64,000 nt of DNA from an uncultured Flavobacteriales bacterium. Lineage in GTDB: Bacteria; Bacteroidota; Bacteroidia; Flavobacteriales_D; Sanyastnellaceae. A model generated the notes under the pieces. The model worked only from the letters and a program-made list of their open reading frames with translations, searched no databases and was not told where the DNA came from. This document shows, piece after piece, positions 27,930-37,308 of this stretch (the stretch's first letter is position 1; every line of letters begins with the position of its first letter). The stretch covers positions 1 through 64,000 of the forward strand of contig CALSMK010000029.1 in NCBI GenBank assembly GCA_943787435.1, read 5' to 3'. The position numbers were made by a program, and so were the translations under genes.

Positions 27930-28970
27930 TTAGAATTCTGCGCAAGGCAAGATTCTGTGCGGCCGGCTCCTCAGGTGGCTCGGGGTTTTCCACACGTAGC
28001 TCAAGGTGAGTTCATGGGCGCCATCGGACACGCCCCATCCCAGACTGGAGACGGTGATGTCATAGCTGTAGCCCACGCGGAAGTGGTCTTCCGTGAGCCC
28101 CAAAAGAAGGGACACCGCATCGTGATTGGGCGCGCCATCCGGGGCGGTTTTCATCAGGATTTGACGGTAGGACACACCGTAGGTCAAAAATGGGCTGTCG
28201 AAGCTGATTCCAAAGTCCATTTGATCGAAAGCCCCTTGACTGCGGTAGCCTGCAGCGATCAAAATGTCTTGGCTCATTCCCGTTGGGCCAGCTTGATAGG
28301 GGATGCGAACTCCGCCATGGGCACTGAACCAGATGGGCACGGGAGCGGTGGTGGCATCGGTGAGGCTTTCTGAGGGTGTGTTCAAGTGTCGACTGCTCAT
28401 GCCAAGCCAAAAGCGCTTGCCATACACCACGCCTCCAGCGCCAACATCGAAGTAATTGCGCACCAATTGGAAGTTGGACAGGCCCTCTAAAGAGGAGGTG
28501 GCGCCACCATCGGCGACACCTCGGTTGAGCTGATCGCCAAACACCAAGTCTTGCCAATTCAAGAGGCCTCGGCTTCCCCAGCCAAGCTGCAATCCTGGTC
28601 TGAACGACAACTTGTCGCCCAAGGGGACTTCGTAGCTGTATTGAAAGGCGAAAGAGCTTGAACCCAAGGCACCTGTACCGGCTTCATCGGATGAAAAAAT
28701 CACCCCCACGCCACTTCTGATTTTGGGGATAAAGACATCATAGGAGGCGCCGTAAGAGACGAAGCGTCCAGGCAGACCGGGCCACTGATTGCGGTAGTGG
28801 AAAGCGATTCGGTTTTCAAGCGTACCTCCAGCAAATGCAGGGTTGAGGTGCGGTGCTGCTGCATAGAACTGTGTCAGCTGAGCATCTTGAGCGCACAGCT
28901 GATTTGGAGCCACCAAAGTGACCATGGCCATGAGTCCGAGGAAGGGAAGGATCGGTCGAATGGAATTCAT
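27930..28970 (-). CDS. PorP/SprF family type IX secretion outer-membrane protein
   Basis: The product from ATG 28970 has 346 residues and a signal peptide ending near CAQ (residues 20-27). The mature N terminus, QDAQLTQFYAAAPHLNPAFAGG, is the PorP/SprF signature, followed by NRIAFHYRNQWPGLPG and a series of outer-membrane strands such as YSYEVPLGDKLSFRPGLQLGW. The C terminus ends in a beta strand region. In the family, such a protein is needed for secretion of the large adhesin encoded immediately upstream (SprF serves SprB). Its ATG overlaps the adhesin stop as ATGA, so the pair is translationally coupled. Confidence 0.92.
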   Translation of the reverse strand: MNSIRPILPFLGLMAMVTLVAPNQLCAQDAQLTQFYAAAPHLNPAFAGGTLENRIAFHYRNQWPGLPGRFVSYGASYDVFIPKIRSGVGVIFSSDEAGTGALGSSSFAFQYSYEVPLGDKLSFRPGLQLGWGSRGLLNWQDLVFGDQLNRGVADGGATSSLEGLSNFQLVRNYFDVGAGGVVYGKRFWLGMSSRHLNTPSESLTDATTAPVPIWFSAHGGVRIPYQAGPTGMSQDILIAAGYRSQGAFDQMDFGISFDSPFLTYGVSYRQILMKTAPDGAPNHDAVSLLLGLTEDHFRVGYSYDITVSSLGWGVSDGAHELTLSYVWKTPSHLRSRPHRILPCAEF

Positions 28971-31900
28971 CTTCGAATCAGCGTTACGTCCCCAGCTTGT
29001 TCCACAGATGTGCCGTCGAGGAACACGGCGGCCACCTTCCATACATACACGTCTTGCTTGCAGAGCTTGCCTTGGAAAAAGCCATTCCAGCCCACCCCGG
29101 GTTCAGCGGTGCTGAAAATCTGCTCGCCCCACCGGTTGTATACCGAGAAACTATAGGCAATGGGCGTTCCTTGGAGTTGTGGGAAAAACACATTGTTGTC
29201 CCTCAGGTTGTCGTCGCCAAAGGCTTGGGCGCCTGACCCATCTCCTCCGAAAGTGGGGGTAAAGGCGCTGGGGACACCCACCGATCCTCCTTGAAATTCG
29301 ATGATGCAGCCAGTGCGCTGAGTGCTGTCCGTGCACAAGGCGTTTTCTATGATCAAGTTGATCACTGGCGTCCCCGCTTCGCTGTAGGTGTGGGTCACGA
29401 TGTCACCCTCGGGTATCGATTGTTCGCTGCCGTCTCCAAACTGCCACACATAGACAGCATCATCGTAGTTGAAGTTGGGGGTGAACTCGACAATGTCCCC
29501 GACTTCCACGCATTCAGCGGGGAACATCGTGAATCCAGCATTGACCTGTGGCAGCACCACGATGGTTTGCGTGTCCGCTGTTGCGTTTCCTCCCGGCCCG
29601 TAGGCTGTGACCCCCACTTGATACGTGCCAGGATCAAAGTAATTGAACCCAAGGGGGTTGTCGATGAGGTCCTGAATCACACGTGAACTGCCTTCTCCAA
29701 AGGTCCAAACAACACTGTCGATGACGCCTTCTACCGTTGGGTAAAAGCTGGCCTGCAGTGGAGCACAAGAGGTGGTGTCTCCCAAGAAGCTGATGTTGGG
29801 TGGCGGGGGAATGATGAGCACATCTTGCGAGAAGCTGTCGGTGCAACCAAAGTTGTCGAGGACCACAAAAAATGGTTTGAATGCCATGTGTCCCCTCGGG
29901 CCAGGATACGCTTTCGGAAACTGCGTCAAATTCTCCATTGCTGGTCACCTCCCAGAAGGTGGTGCCACCTGAAGGGACTTGGTTGAAGTCAATGATGTTG
30001 CTGAGGTAAGGAATGTCCACCAACACATCAGGGGTCGCAATGAAACTGGCTTCGGGCTGCCCCAGAATCACCACAGTGCCCGTGGTGGCATCCGTGCAAC
30101 CGCTTTCGGGTGTGAACCACATTCAATGAAATGGGCAACACATCGTTGGTTTGTGGACCCGCGTTCACCGCATTGCTGTCCAAGGGAGGCACCATGGGTT
30201 CAAACCCGATGAGGGTGTCGTTGCCGATGGTCCAAGTCCATGAACCGGCGGCCACGCCTGCGGCGAGAGGAATGCCGGTGGAGAGGTTTTCCAGAACAAG
30301 ATCACCGCCAAAGCACAAGGTGTCTGGGATGGAGAGCTGGGCGTCCACAATGGCAGGGATTTCAAAAGTCACTTCATCGGTGTCTGTGCAAGACCCAATG
30401 GTGGCGGTGACTGTGGCCACGGCTGTGTATCCCGTGCCGAGAGGATTGGGATAGGCATGTGAGACGCTATTGGCAGTGGTGGTTTCCGGTTCAGGGGCGA
30501 AAGGATCTCCGAAGGACCAAGTCAAATTGTCGGCATCTCCAGAATAGGAGAAGGTGGCGATGACTTCACACCCCGTCAACCCATCCACAGCCATTTGACC
30601 CACGGGCTGGGCGAACACAAGGACAGAATCCGTGTAGGAGGCATTGCACCCAGTGATGGGGTCAGTGGCGGTCAGTGTCACCGAATAGGTGGTGTCTGTT
30701 CCATTGCTTCCAGCCAGCCAGTTGGGGGCTGAGGGGGTGGCAGTGTTCAGGGTGTCGATGCCAAAAGGCGTGTCGATGATCCACTGTGACAGGGCGCTGC
30801 TGGGGACATTGACATCACTGACCACAAAGGCAATGGGTGCGCATCCATCATCGGGCAACACGAAACCTGCGGTGACCTCTTCCTCCACCGTCACTTCGGT
30901 GCTGGCTTCAGCTTGACATCCTTCAGCGCTGGTGGCCAGCACTGTCAACAAATGGTTGCCAGGCGACAGGGCCAAGGAGGTGTCGGGGTTGCCATTCCAA
31001 GGGTAAATGGTGCCCAAATCCACTTGAAGACTCCACGATGAGGCTCCGTCTTCACTGGTGATGGACCGCATGGGGTTCACAGGATCTGGTGCACAGAGTG
31101 CATCTTCTGCTTCAATGGTTGGGTTTGGCGTGGGGTGCACGGTCACAGTGGTTTCCGAAGAACCGGCGCAACCAAATACGCTGATGCCACTGGCAGAGAG
31201 GACGTACTCGCCTGGATCAGTGTACAGGTGCTGTTCAGCACCAGGGGGGTCGGGGTTGGCGGGGTCGCCAAAATCCCAATCTACACTGAGTGCAACCTGA
31301 GGTGGGGTTTGAACAACCAGCGGCGTGCAGCCGGTTTCTGCTTGCACTTGTGGTGCGAAAGCCGGCCGAACCAACAAGGTCGCTTCGTCTTGTGCAGAGC
31401 ATCCATTGGGCCTAGCAACACTCAGAGCAATGCTCACCGTATCGGTGATGGATCCCGGATTGGTGAAGGTGAAGTTGAAGTCTTCGAAATCGCTGGTGAT
31501 GGTGCCGTAATCCTGAGCAGCGACAGACCAAACGTCATCCACTTCCCAGAACCATTCTGGGGTTTCGCCCAAGTTGAACGCACTGCCTTCAAAGGCAAAG
31601 GCGAGGCCGCTGCAAATTTCTCCTCCATCGGTTTGCACGAATGGCGCTGGAGCGACAGCCACTTGTAACGCCGCTGAACTGGTGCAGCCGCCCGCGCCTG
31701 CTTCAACTGAAACTGCATAGAAAACAGTGTCTTCCCCGTTGTTGGGGGGCCAAGTGTGCGTACCGTCGGCATCGGGTCCCGTGTTGGATCCATGGCCGTA
31801 ATCCCATGTGAAAGTGGAGGGCGAGGTGAGCCCGGTGGTGTCCACGGCTGTCAAGGCCAACATCATTGGACTGCACCCGGTGGTGTCGGTGTCTTGCAAC

Positions 31901-33876
31901 TGGACGCCAGGGCGGGGAAGGATTTCGAAAGATTGGGCCAAGGTGTCGGTGCAACCGGCTGCGGTGGTCACCACAAGTTGCACTTCGGGTGTGCTTGCGG
32001 TGGTGTATTCCAAGGTTTGGAGGTCTCCCATCAACACGCTTCCATCTTCGAGGGTCCAAGCATATTCCACAATGGGTCCGCCCAGGGATTCGTTGGTGAT
32101 GGAGGCCGTGCCGTTCAGTTCAGTGGGAATGCCAAGACAGGCGTCCACCACGGTGAATTGTGCGGCGGGGATGTCCGCCAAGGTCAAAACTTGGGTGTCG
32201 GTGTCGGAGCAACCATTGGCCGATGTCACGTCCAGTGTGAAGTTGAACATGCCCGGTCCGCTGAGATTCACGGGGTCGGGGCTTGACGTGGTTCCGATGG
32301 TTCCGACACCGTCCAAGGTCCAGGTGTAATCCAGCCCATTGAGGGAGGCGTCTTGCGGGGCCACGGTCAGGAAGCTGGCACAAGTGTCATTGGGCAAATC
32401 GAAATCTGCCACAGGAGGCACCAGCACTGTGACGGGGACCACGGCGGCTCCGATGCAGGTTGGAGCGGCGGTTGGGAAAACCTGAATGGTGGCCTCGAAA
32501 GTCCCCGCTTCATTGAACACATGTCCCGGTTGACTGGGGATGTTCTGAAATGGAATCAAACCATCCACCATGGCCACGGTGATGGAGAAGGGGCCGTCGC
32601 CATATGTGAAATTGAAGCTCAGGTCGTTCGCAGTTAGAGGAGGGTCAGCTGACCAATCCACGGTTTCAAACTGAAATGGTGCTCCTGGGCAGAGGGTGGA
32701 TTCGCTTCCAGTGGCCGATACGCTCGGAGGCGGGGTCACCATGATGTCTTGGGTGACGGTGTCGATCCCGCAATGGTTCTCCGTGAACAAGGTCACGGTG
32801 TAGATTCCCGGGCCGGGAAAGGACAATGCATGGAACTGTTCACTGGCGCAGTCTCCTCCCCAATCGATCCAATCTGTCGGGTCTGGACCAGACCCGATGT
32901 AGGTGGCTCCACCAAACGTCCACTTTTCTCGCCTTGTGGTTCCGTTCCCTGAAAGGTTGTTGCCACTTGACGCGTCGCAACAATTCGGACAAGCGGCGTT
33001 TCCAACGGTGGTTTCATTGTCGGGCCAGCAAACCACAGGACTGGCCACATTGATTTCGGCTTTGTCCACATCCCAGGTCAAAAAGGCATTTCCCAGCGTG
33101 GCTTGTTTGTAGCCTGTCCCAACAATGGTGCCTCCTGGTACATAGGGGGCAGAGGCGCCCCTCACGGAGCAATGGTTGGAATAGGTCAAAGTCAAGGTGT
33201 GATCGCAATCTCCGGTCGAGCAATTCTCTGAGGTATAGACATGCTCTGCGCCCAGAATGCGAAAAATTTCGTCGCCTGTGTTCGATGTGAATCGGAGCGT
33301 GTCGAATGTGGGGTCGTCAAACACGTCTTGCATGGTGAAGACATCCTCTGCAGATCCGTCTCCCCAATCCAATGAGAAGCTCCAAGTCGGGCTAAAAGCC
33401 AAGTTGACATCAATTTTGGGCAAGCCCGCGAAAGGGGCGCACCCCGCGTTGCTGTCGCCATAAACCAGACCTGCGCCCGGTGTTTCGGGCTCATTCACAA
33501 GGATGCCTTCGGCACCGCTGGGGCAAGCTGCAGTGGTGACAACGATGGAGTAAGAATCCCAATCGGTGGCGTTGTAGGTGTGGGTGATCGGGGTGGTTCC
33601 GTCCCAATTTCCAATGTTTTCCGTGGGGGTCCCATCTCCCCAATTCACTTGCACATTGGTGTGAGTGGCGGGCTGAGCGGTCAATTCAAAGTTGAAGGGA
33701 GACGGATCAGCGGTTACGCTCGAAACGCACTGAAACCAATGGGGAGTGGTCAATGTGACCGGCAATTCAGCGATGGTTTCGGTGCCCAAGAATTGAGGGC
33801 ATTGGGCGGAGGCACTTTGAACCCCTGTTGCGCAGAGAAGCAGAATCAAGGAAGAAAACCAAATGCGCGATGCCAT
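28967..33876 (-). CDS. SprB-like multi-PKD adhesin with T9SS type B sorting domain, two single-base frameshifts
   Basis: Read with two one-base corrections the gene encodes about 1,635 residues. A signal peptide (IWFSSLILLLCATGVQSASAQ) is followed by repeated PKD-like modules; motifs such as VNWGDG, LDWGDG, FTYGDG, WDYGHG, WDFGDP, WSFGDP, WTFGEG and WQFGDG are visible. The last 100 residues form the type B sorting domain: VPSAFTPTFGGDG, YSFSVYNRWGEQIF, GWNGFFQGK, VYVWKV. The frame changes near 30117 (one extra base in the CC at 30117-30118 or neighbours) and in the six-A run 29867-29872. Without correction the product stops at 30028 and lacks the sorting domain. An upstream ATG at 33921 is an alternative start. 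The PorP/SprF-like gene follows. Confidence 0.82.
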
Positions 33877-34014
33877 AGATGTCCTTACGGAATCTTTGAC
33901 GCTGGGGTTGCGACGGACCATTTTATGAATTTACCTGTGGCAACAGCCGTCTATTGGCACGGATGGCTGAATTGTCCACCTTGGATTGGTCACATCGTTG
34001 GTGGCCAATTGAGG

Positions 34015-35271
34015 TCAACTCGACACGTGGAGCATGTACAATACCGTCAGACCCGAAAGGAAGAGGAATCCCAACAACGCCGTGACTTTCAGCCCAAGAC
34101 TGGGCCTGGCCTCACGGGGAAAAGAGGTCCGGGTGACCAAAATGAAAATGGCCAAGGCCGACGGCGGAGCCACGCAAAAACTCAGGATGTTGCCAAAATC
34201 CAGCAGCGTTCGAATGTCTTCGGGGAAGCCAATGATCAGCATCAAGGCTCCAATGGCAATGACGACCAGGCTGATTTGCTCGTGGGAAGAGCGGACGGGG
34301 GCATTTCTTAAAGCGGCAATGCCATGGCCAAAACTCCGGCTGAAGCCATCCAAACAAGCCACGCAGGTGCCCAGCATGGCCGCAAAGGCTGCCGAGCCGA
34401 CCAAGGGGGCACTCCAAGAGCCCAAGACATCGGTGTAGAGCCCCACGATTCCCGCAGCGAAAGCCGCTGTTCCACTGGGCAAAGCCAAGTCGTTGGTGCG
34501 AAGCAAGAGGGCTCCGAGCAGCAAAAAACAAAGGGCGAGAAAGAGACAGAAGGCGTATCCCAAATTGAATTCGCGAACGGCAGACCTGAGCGTGGGGGTA
34601 AACCCCGTTTGCTTGTAACGCTCCAAGGTCCAGATGCTGATCCAAGGGCTCAGGTCCACGGCCGAAGGCATCCAGCCCAACAAGGCAATGAGAAAGGTAA
34701 ATTCCACCCCAGTCCAAGGGTCGAACCCAATGGGCGCTGGTGGAACGGCAGAAAGCGGAGTGTGAAGCAGTGCTCCAATGGTGGCGCCCACAGTGCCCAC
34801 GAGAAGCACAAGGCTAATGGCCTTGATGATGGTGTCCAAGGCGGCATACCGCCCCAGCATCAGAACGGCCACACATCCGGCCATGGTGATGACGGCCACA
34901 TGGGGCGTGGCGTTGATTCCCAAAAAAGCAGAGACGCCAAAGAGGTTGTCGAGAAACGCTGCGGTGACAATGCCCACTCCGCCCATCACGAACAGGCAGG
35001 TGAAGGCCGTCAAAACCAAGTAGATCCAAGACGCCCAGCGTCCAAACGTGCGATAGCCTTGAATCAGAGATGTGCCAGTGGCATTGGCATATCGGGTGCC
35101 AAATTCAAAAAAAGGATACTTGGCCACATGGGCTGCCAAAATGGCCCAAAGCAGGGCAAAGCCGTAGTCCGCTCCTGCGCGTGTGGCCTGAACCAAGTGA
35201 CTTGTACCAATGGCGGTCGACGCGAAAAGGATGCCGGGCCCAAGGGTCAACATCAGTCGGCGCACGTTCAT
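34015..35271 (-). CDS. NRAMP-related membrane transporter lacking canonical metal motifs
   Basis: The 418-residue protein has about eleven membrane helices and aligns by eye with NRAMP transporters: GPGILFASTAIGTSHLVQATRAGA matches helix 1 and LIALLGWMPSAVDLSPW matches helix 6. The metal-binding DPGN of helix 1 is replaced by GTSH (residues 22-25), and the MPH of helix 6 by MPS (201-203). Mn2+ or Fe2+ transport therefore cannot be assumed; a different cation or substrate is possible, as in NRAMP-related magnesium carriers. The gene starts three bases after the di-heme protein gene, as the third member of a minus-strand unit mbnP, mbnH-like, nramp-like. Confidence 0.8.
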   Translation of the reverse strand: MNVRRLMLTLGPGILFASTAIGTSHLVQATRAGADYGFALLWAILAAHVAKYPFFEFGTRYANATGTSLIQGYRTFGRWASWIYLVLTAFTCLFVMGGVGIVTAAFLDNLFGVSAFLGINATPHVAVITMAGCVAVLMLGRYAALDTIIKAISLVLLVGTVGATIGALLHTPLSAVPPAPIGFDPWTGVEFTFLIALLGWMPSAVDLSPWISIWTLERYKQTGFTPTLRSAVREFNLGYAFCLFLALCFLLLGALLLRTNDLALPSGTAAFAAGIVGLYTDVLGSWSAPLVGSAAFAAMLGTCVACLDGFSRSFGHGIAALRNAPVRSSHEQISLVVIAIGALMLIIGFPEDIRTLLDFGNILSFCVAPPSALAIFILVTRTSFPREARPSLGLKVTALLGFLFLSGLTVLYMLHVSS

Positions 35272-35274
35272 GAC

Positions 35275-36405
35275 TCAGTGCGGGTCTGAAAAGGCAGGGT
35301 TGTTCGCGAAAACGGTGTCGGTCAACGTCATCAAAAATGCGAGGAGGGCCTCTTTTTGCTGAGGTTGGAGCATCAATCCGCCAGAATTGTATTTCATGAA
35401 AGGATCGATGGTCGAAGAGGGGTGTCCCCCTGAATTGTAATGGTCAATCACCTCTGCAAGGGTGTTGAACCGGCCATCGTGCATGTACGGCGGCGTGAGG
35501 GTCACGTTGCGCAAAGTGGGCGTGCGGAACCGGCCACTGTCCAAGGCTTGTCCGGTGACGCCTGCCAGTCCTGGGTCCGCAGAAAAAGTGCTGTCCAGTC
35601 CATTGTTGTGGAACAGGTAATCTGAGAACTGGAGTCCGGCTTCGCCGTGGCAATGGAAGCAGTCTCCTCCAAATTGACCTCCAGTGACCATTTCTGGATC
35701 TCCCCCTTCTCGGTTGAAGATTTCATAGCCCATGAACTCTTGGTCGGTGAACGTGGCTTGTCCCCTTCTCCAGAGGTCAAACTTGCTGTTTGAAGAAACC
35801 ATCGTTCTCAAGAATTGGGCGATGGCTTTGGCCACCTCTTCTGGGGTGATCTCGGCAGAGCCAAATGCCATGGTAAACCGTGCCGAATACGCTTCATCTG
35901 CATCCAATCGCGCCGTGGCTTCAGACCAAGGAAGGTTCATTTCCTCGGGGTGAGGTACGGGCTCCAGAATCTGCTCTTCAAGCGTGGCTGCCCGGCCATC
36001 CCAGAACAAATGTTGCACCCAGCCCATGTTGATGAGTGCCATGGCATTTCTCTGGCCTTGAGCACCTGTGACACCCGTGGATACCGGGTTCGGGTCTGCG
36101 AATGAAAAGGAGGGCAGGTGACAAGAGCCACAGCTCATGCTGCTGTCGGCGCTGAGTCCCTTTTCCCAAAACAGGAGACGCCCCAGCTCTACCGCTTCCA
36201 CCGTCATCGGGTTGTCTGGAGGGATATCCAGGGGAGGAAAAAATGGGGGGATGTCGATTTCAAGGGCTGTGGTCCCGGGAGGATTGGGTTTGTTTACCAC
36301 GGGATCCGGCCTGCAGCCTTCCGACATCAAAAACACCAAGGCAAGAACCGCCCAGGTGAAACTCAAGGGAAGCTGAAATAAGGAAAGGGACCTGCTTCGG
36401 TTCAT
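35275..36405 (-). CDS. Di-heme cytochrome c peroxidase/MauG family lipoprotein, MbnH-like
   Basis: The 376-residue protein begins with a lipoprotein signal (LALVFLMSEGC, acylated Cys 31). Two heme c sites are present: C92-G-S-C95-H96 and C249-F-H-C252-H253. The second-domain motif PYMHDGRFNTLAEVIDHYN, near residue 306, is typical of bacterial di-heme peroxidases and MauG relatives. In methanotrophs MbnH is a MauG-like enzyme that converts a tryptophan of MbnP to kynurenine. Because the gene follows an MbnP gene by 28 bases, an MbnH role is more likely than simple peroxide removal. That is inference from context. The product should be periplasmic or outer-membrane anchored. Confidence 0.85.
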   Translation of the reverse strand: MNRSRSLSLFQLPLSFTWAVLALVFLMSEGCRPDPVVNKPNPPGTTALEIDIPPFFPPLDIPPDNPMTVEAVELGRLLFWEKGLSADSSMSCGSCHLPSFSFADPNPVSTGVTGAQGQRNAMALINMGWVQHLFWDGRAATLEEQILEPVPHPEEMNLPWSEATARLDADEAYSARFTMAFGSAEITPEEVAKAIAQFLRTMVSSNSKFDLWRRGQATFTDQEFMGYEIFNREGGDPEMVTGGQFGGDCFHCHGEAGLQFSDYLFHNNGLDSTFSADPGLAGVTGQALDSGRFRTPTLRNVTLTPPYMHDGRFNTLAEVIDHYNSGGHPSSTIDPFMKYNSGGLMLQPQQKEALLAFLMTLTDTVFANNPAFSDPH

Positions 36406-36433
36406 TGAACCCCAATATCGGGCTTCTTTTCGG

Positions 36434-37195
36434 TTACTCTTTCACCAAGGTCACAGCCGCCCGCTGGGCATTCACGTACCGCACAGCCAACTCTGGATAG
36501 TCGCCAGTATGGGTGATGGGATCGACCTGAACATCGATGGTGTCATTGCCATGGATGAGAAAATCCAACAACTCGCCTTTGAGTGTGAAGTCGTGGTGGC
36601 TGCATTCTGTGACTTCCCAGGGTTGGTTGTACCGAACTTCAATCAGCTGGTCGTCTCCGCCGATGTGATAGGCGAAACCATGGGTGAAATTGTCTCCTCC
36701 AGTGGTGTCGGCTTTGCCGTCGAACTTGCTGAAGATGTATCCGGTGTTCCAACTCCAAAACATGCCGGCGCTCCCCGTAACACCCAATGGATGACTGTTG
36801 GGCCAAATGGTGGGGTCGGTGTCAGTGTTGATTTCGGCGGGAACGCCCAAATGCAGACGGAACCCATCGTAAGTGCCCGGCTCCACGATGTAGCTCCACT
36901 GGTTGTCTTCACCGGCATTCCAACGCTCTGCATCCGACAAACGGATGGCCCCAGTGTCGTTCAGCAATTCAATGGCGCCGAGGTAGATCGAAAACGTCTC
37001 CAGCCTAAGGTGATTGCCTTTGGCATCCAAAGCAGTGCGTCCAATCAAGACGCTGTCGCCATCAAATTGGAATCCGGCCGTGAGGGTCAATGTGCCGGGC
37101 CCTCCATGCATGGGGTCGGGCTTGCACCCAGTGGCCAAAAGCAAGAACCAACCAAAAGCGAAGGAGGCGGAAACAAAAAGAAAGCGCGCGTTCAT
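36434..37195 (-). CDS. MbnP family copper-associated lipoprotein
   Basis: From ATG 37195 the product has 253 residues with a lipoprotein signal (GWFLLLATGC, Cys 24). The body matches MbnP-type proteins: FQFDGDSVLIGRTALDAKGN near residue 45, LSDAERWNAGEDNQWSYIVEPGTYDGFRLHLGVP in the middle, GMFWSWNTGYIFSKFDGKAD, and ECSHHDFTLKG near residue 195. In the characterised methanotroph protein a tryptophan modified by MbnH contributes to Cu(I) binding; several tryptophans here, in FWSWNTGY and NQWSY, are candidates. Longer in-frame starts up to 37324 give a non-signal-like N terminus and were rejected. The gene heads the three-gene unit and is divergent from addA with 113 bases between. Confidence 0.85.
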   Translation of the reverse strand: MNARFLFVSASFAFGWFLLLATGCKPDPMHGGPGTLTLTAGFQFDGDSVLIGRTALDAKGNHLRLETFSIYLGAIELLNDTGAIRLSDAERWNAGEDNQWSYIVEPGTYDGFRLHLGVPAEINTDTDPTIWPNSHPLGVTGSAGMFWSWNTGYIFSKFDGKADTTGGDNFTHGFAYHIGGDDQLIEVRYNQPWEVTECSHHDFTLKGELLDFLIHGNDTIDVQVDPITHTGDYPELAVRYVNAQRAAVTLVKE

Positions 37196-37308
37196 GGTGT
37201 GAAGATGATGACGGATTAACGCAAAAACAGGGGGTCGGGTTGCAGAATTAGGGCCAATGGCTGTGAATGGAGCTTGGGTAGCACAGATGAAGGGTCGAAC
37301 TTGACCGC

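Noticed and set aside
29867-29872. Programmed -1 slippage at the six-base homopolymer of the adhesin gene
   Set aside because: The downstream frame needs a gain to be skipped (+1), so -1 slippage leads to the wrong frame; the second break at 30117 has no slippery sequence either.
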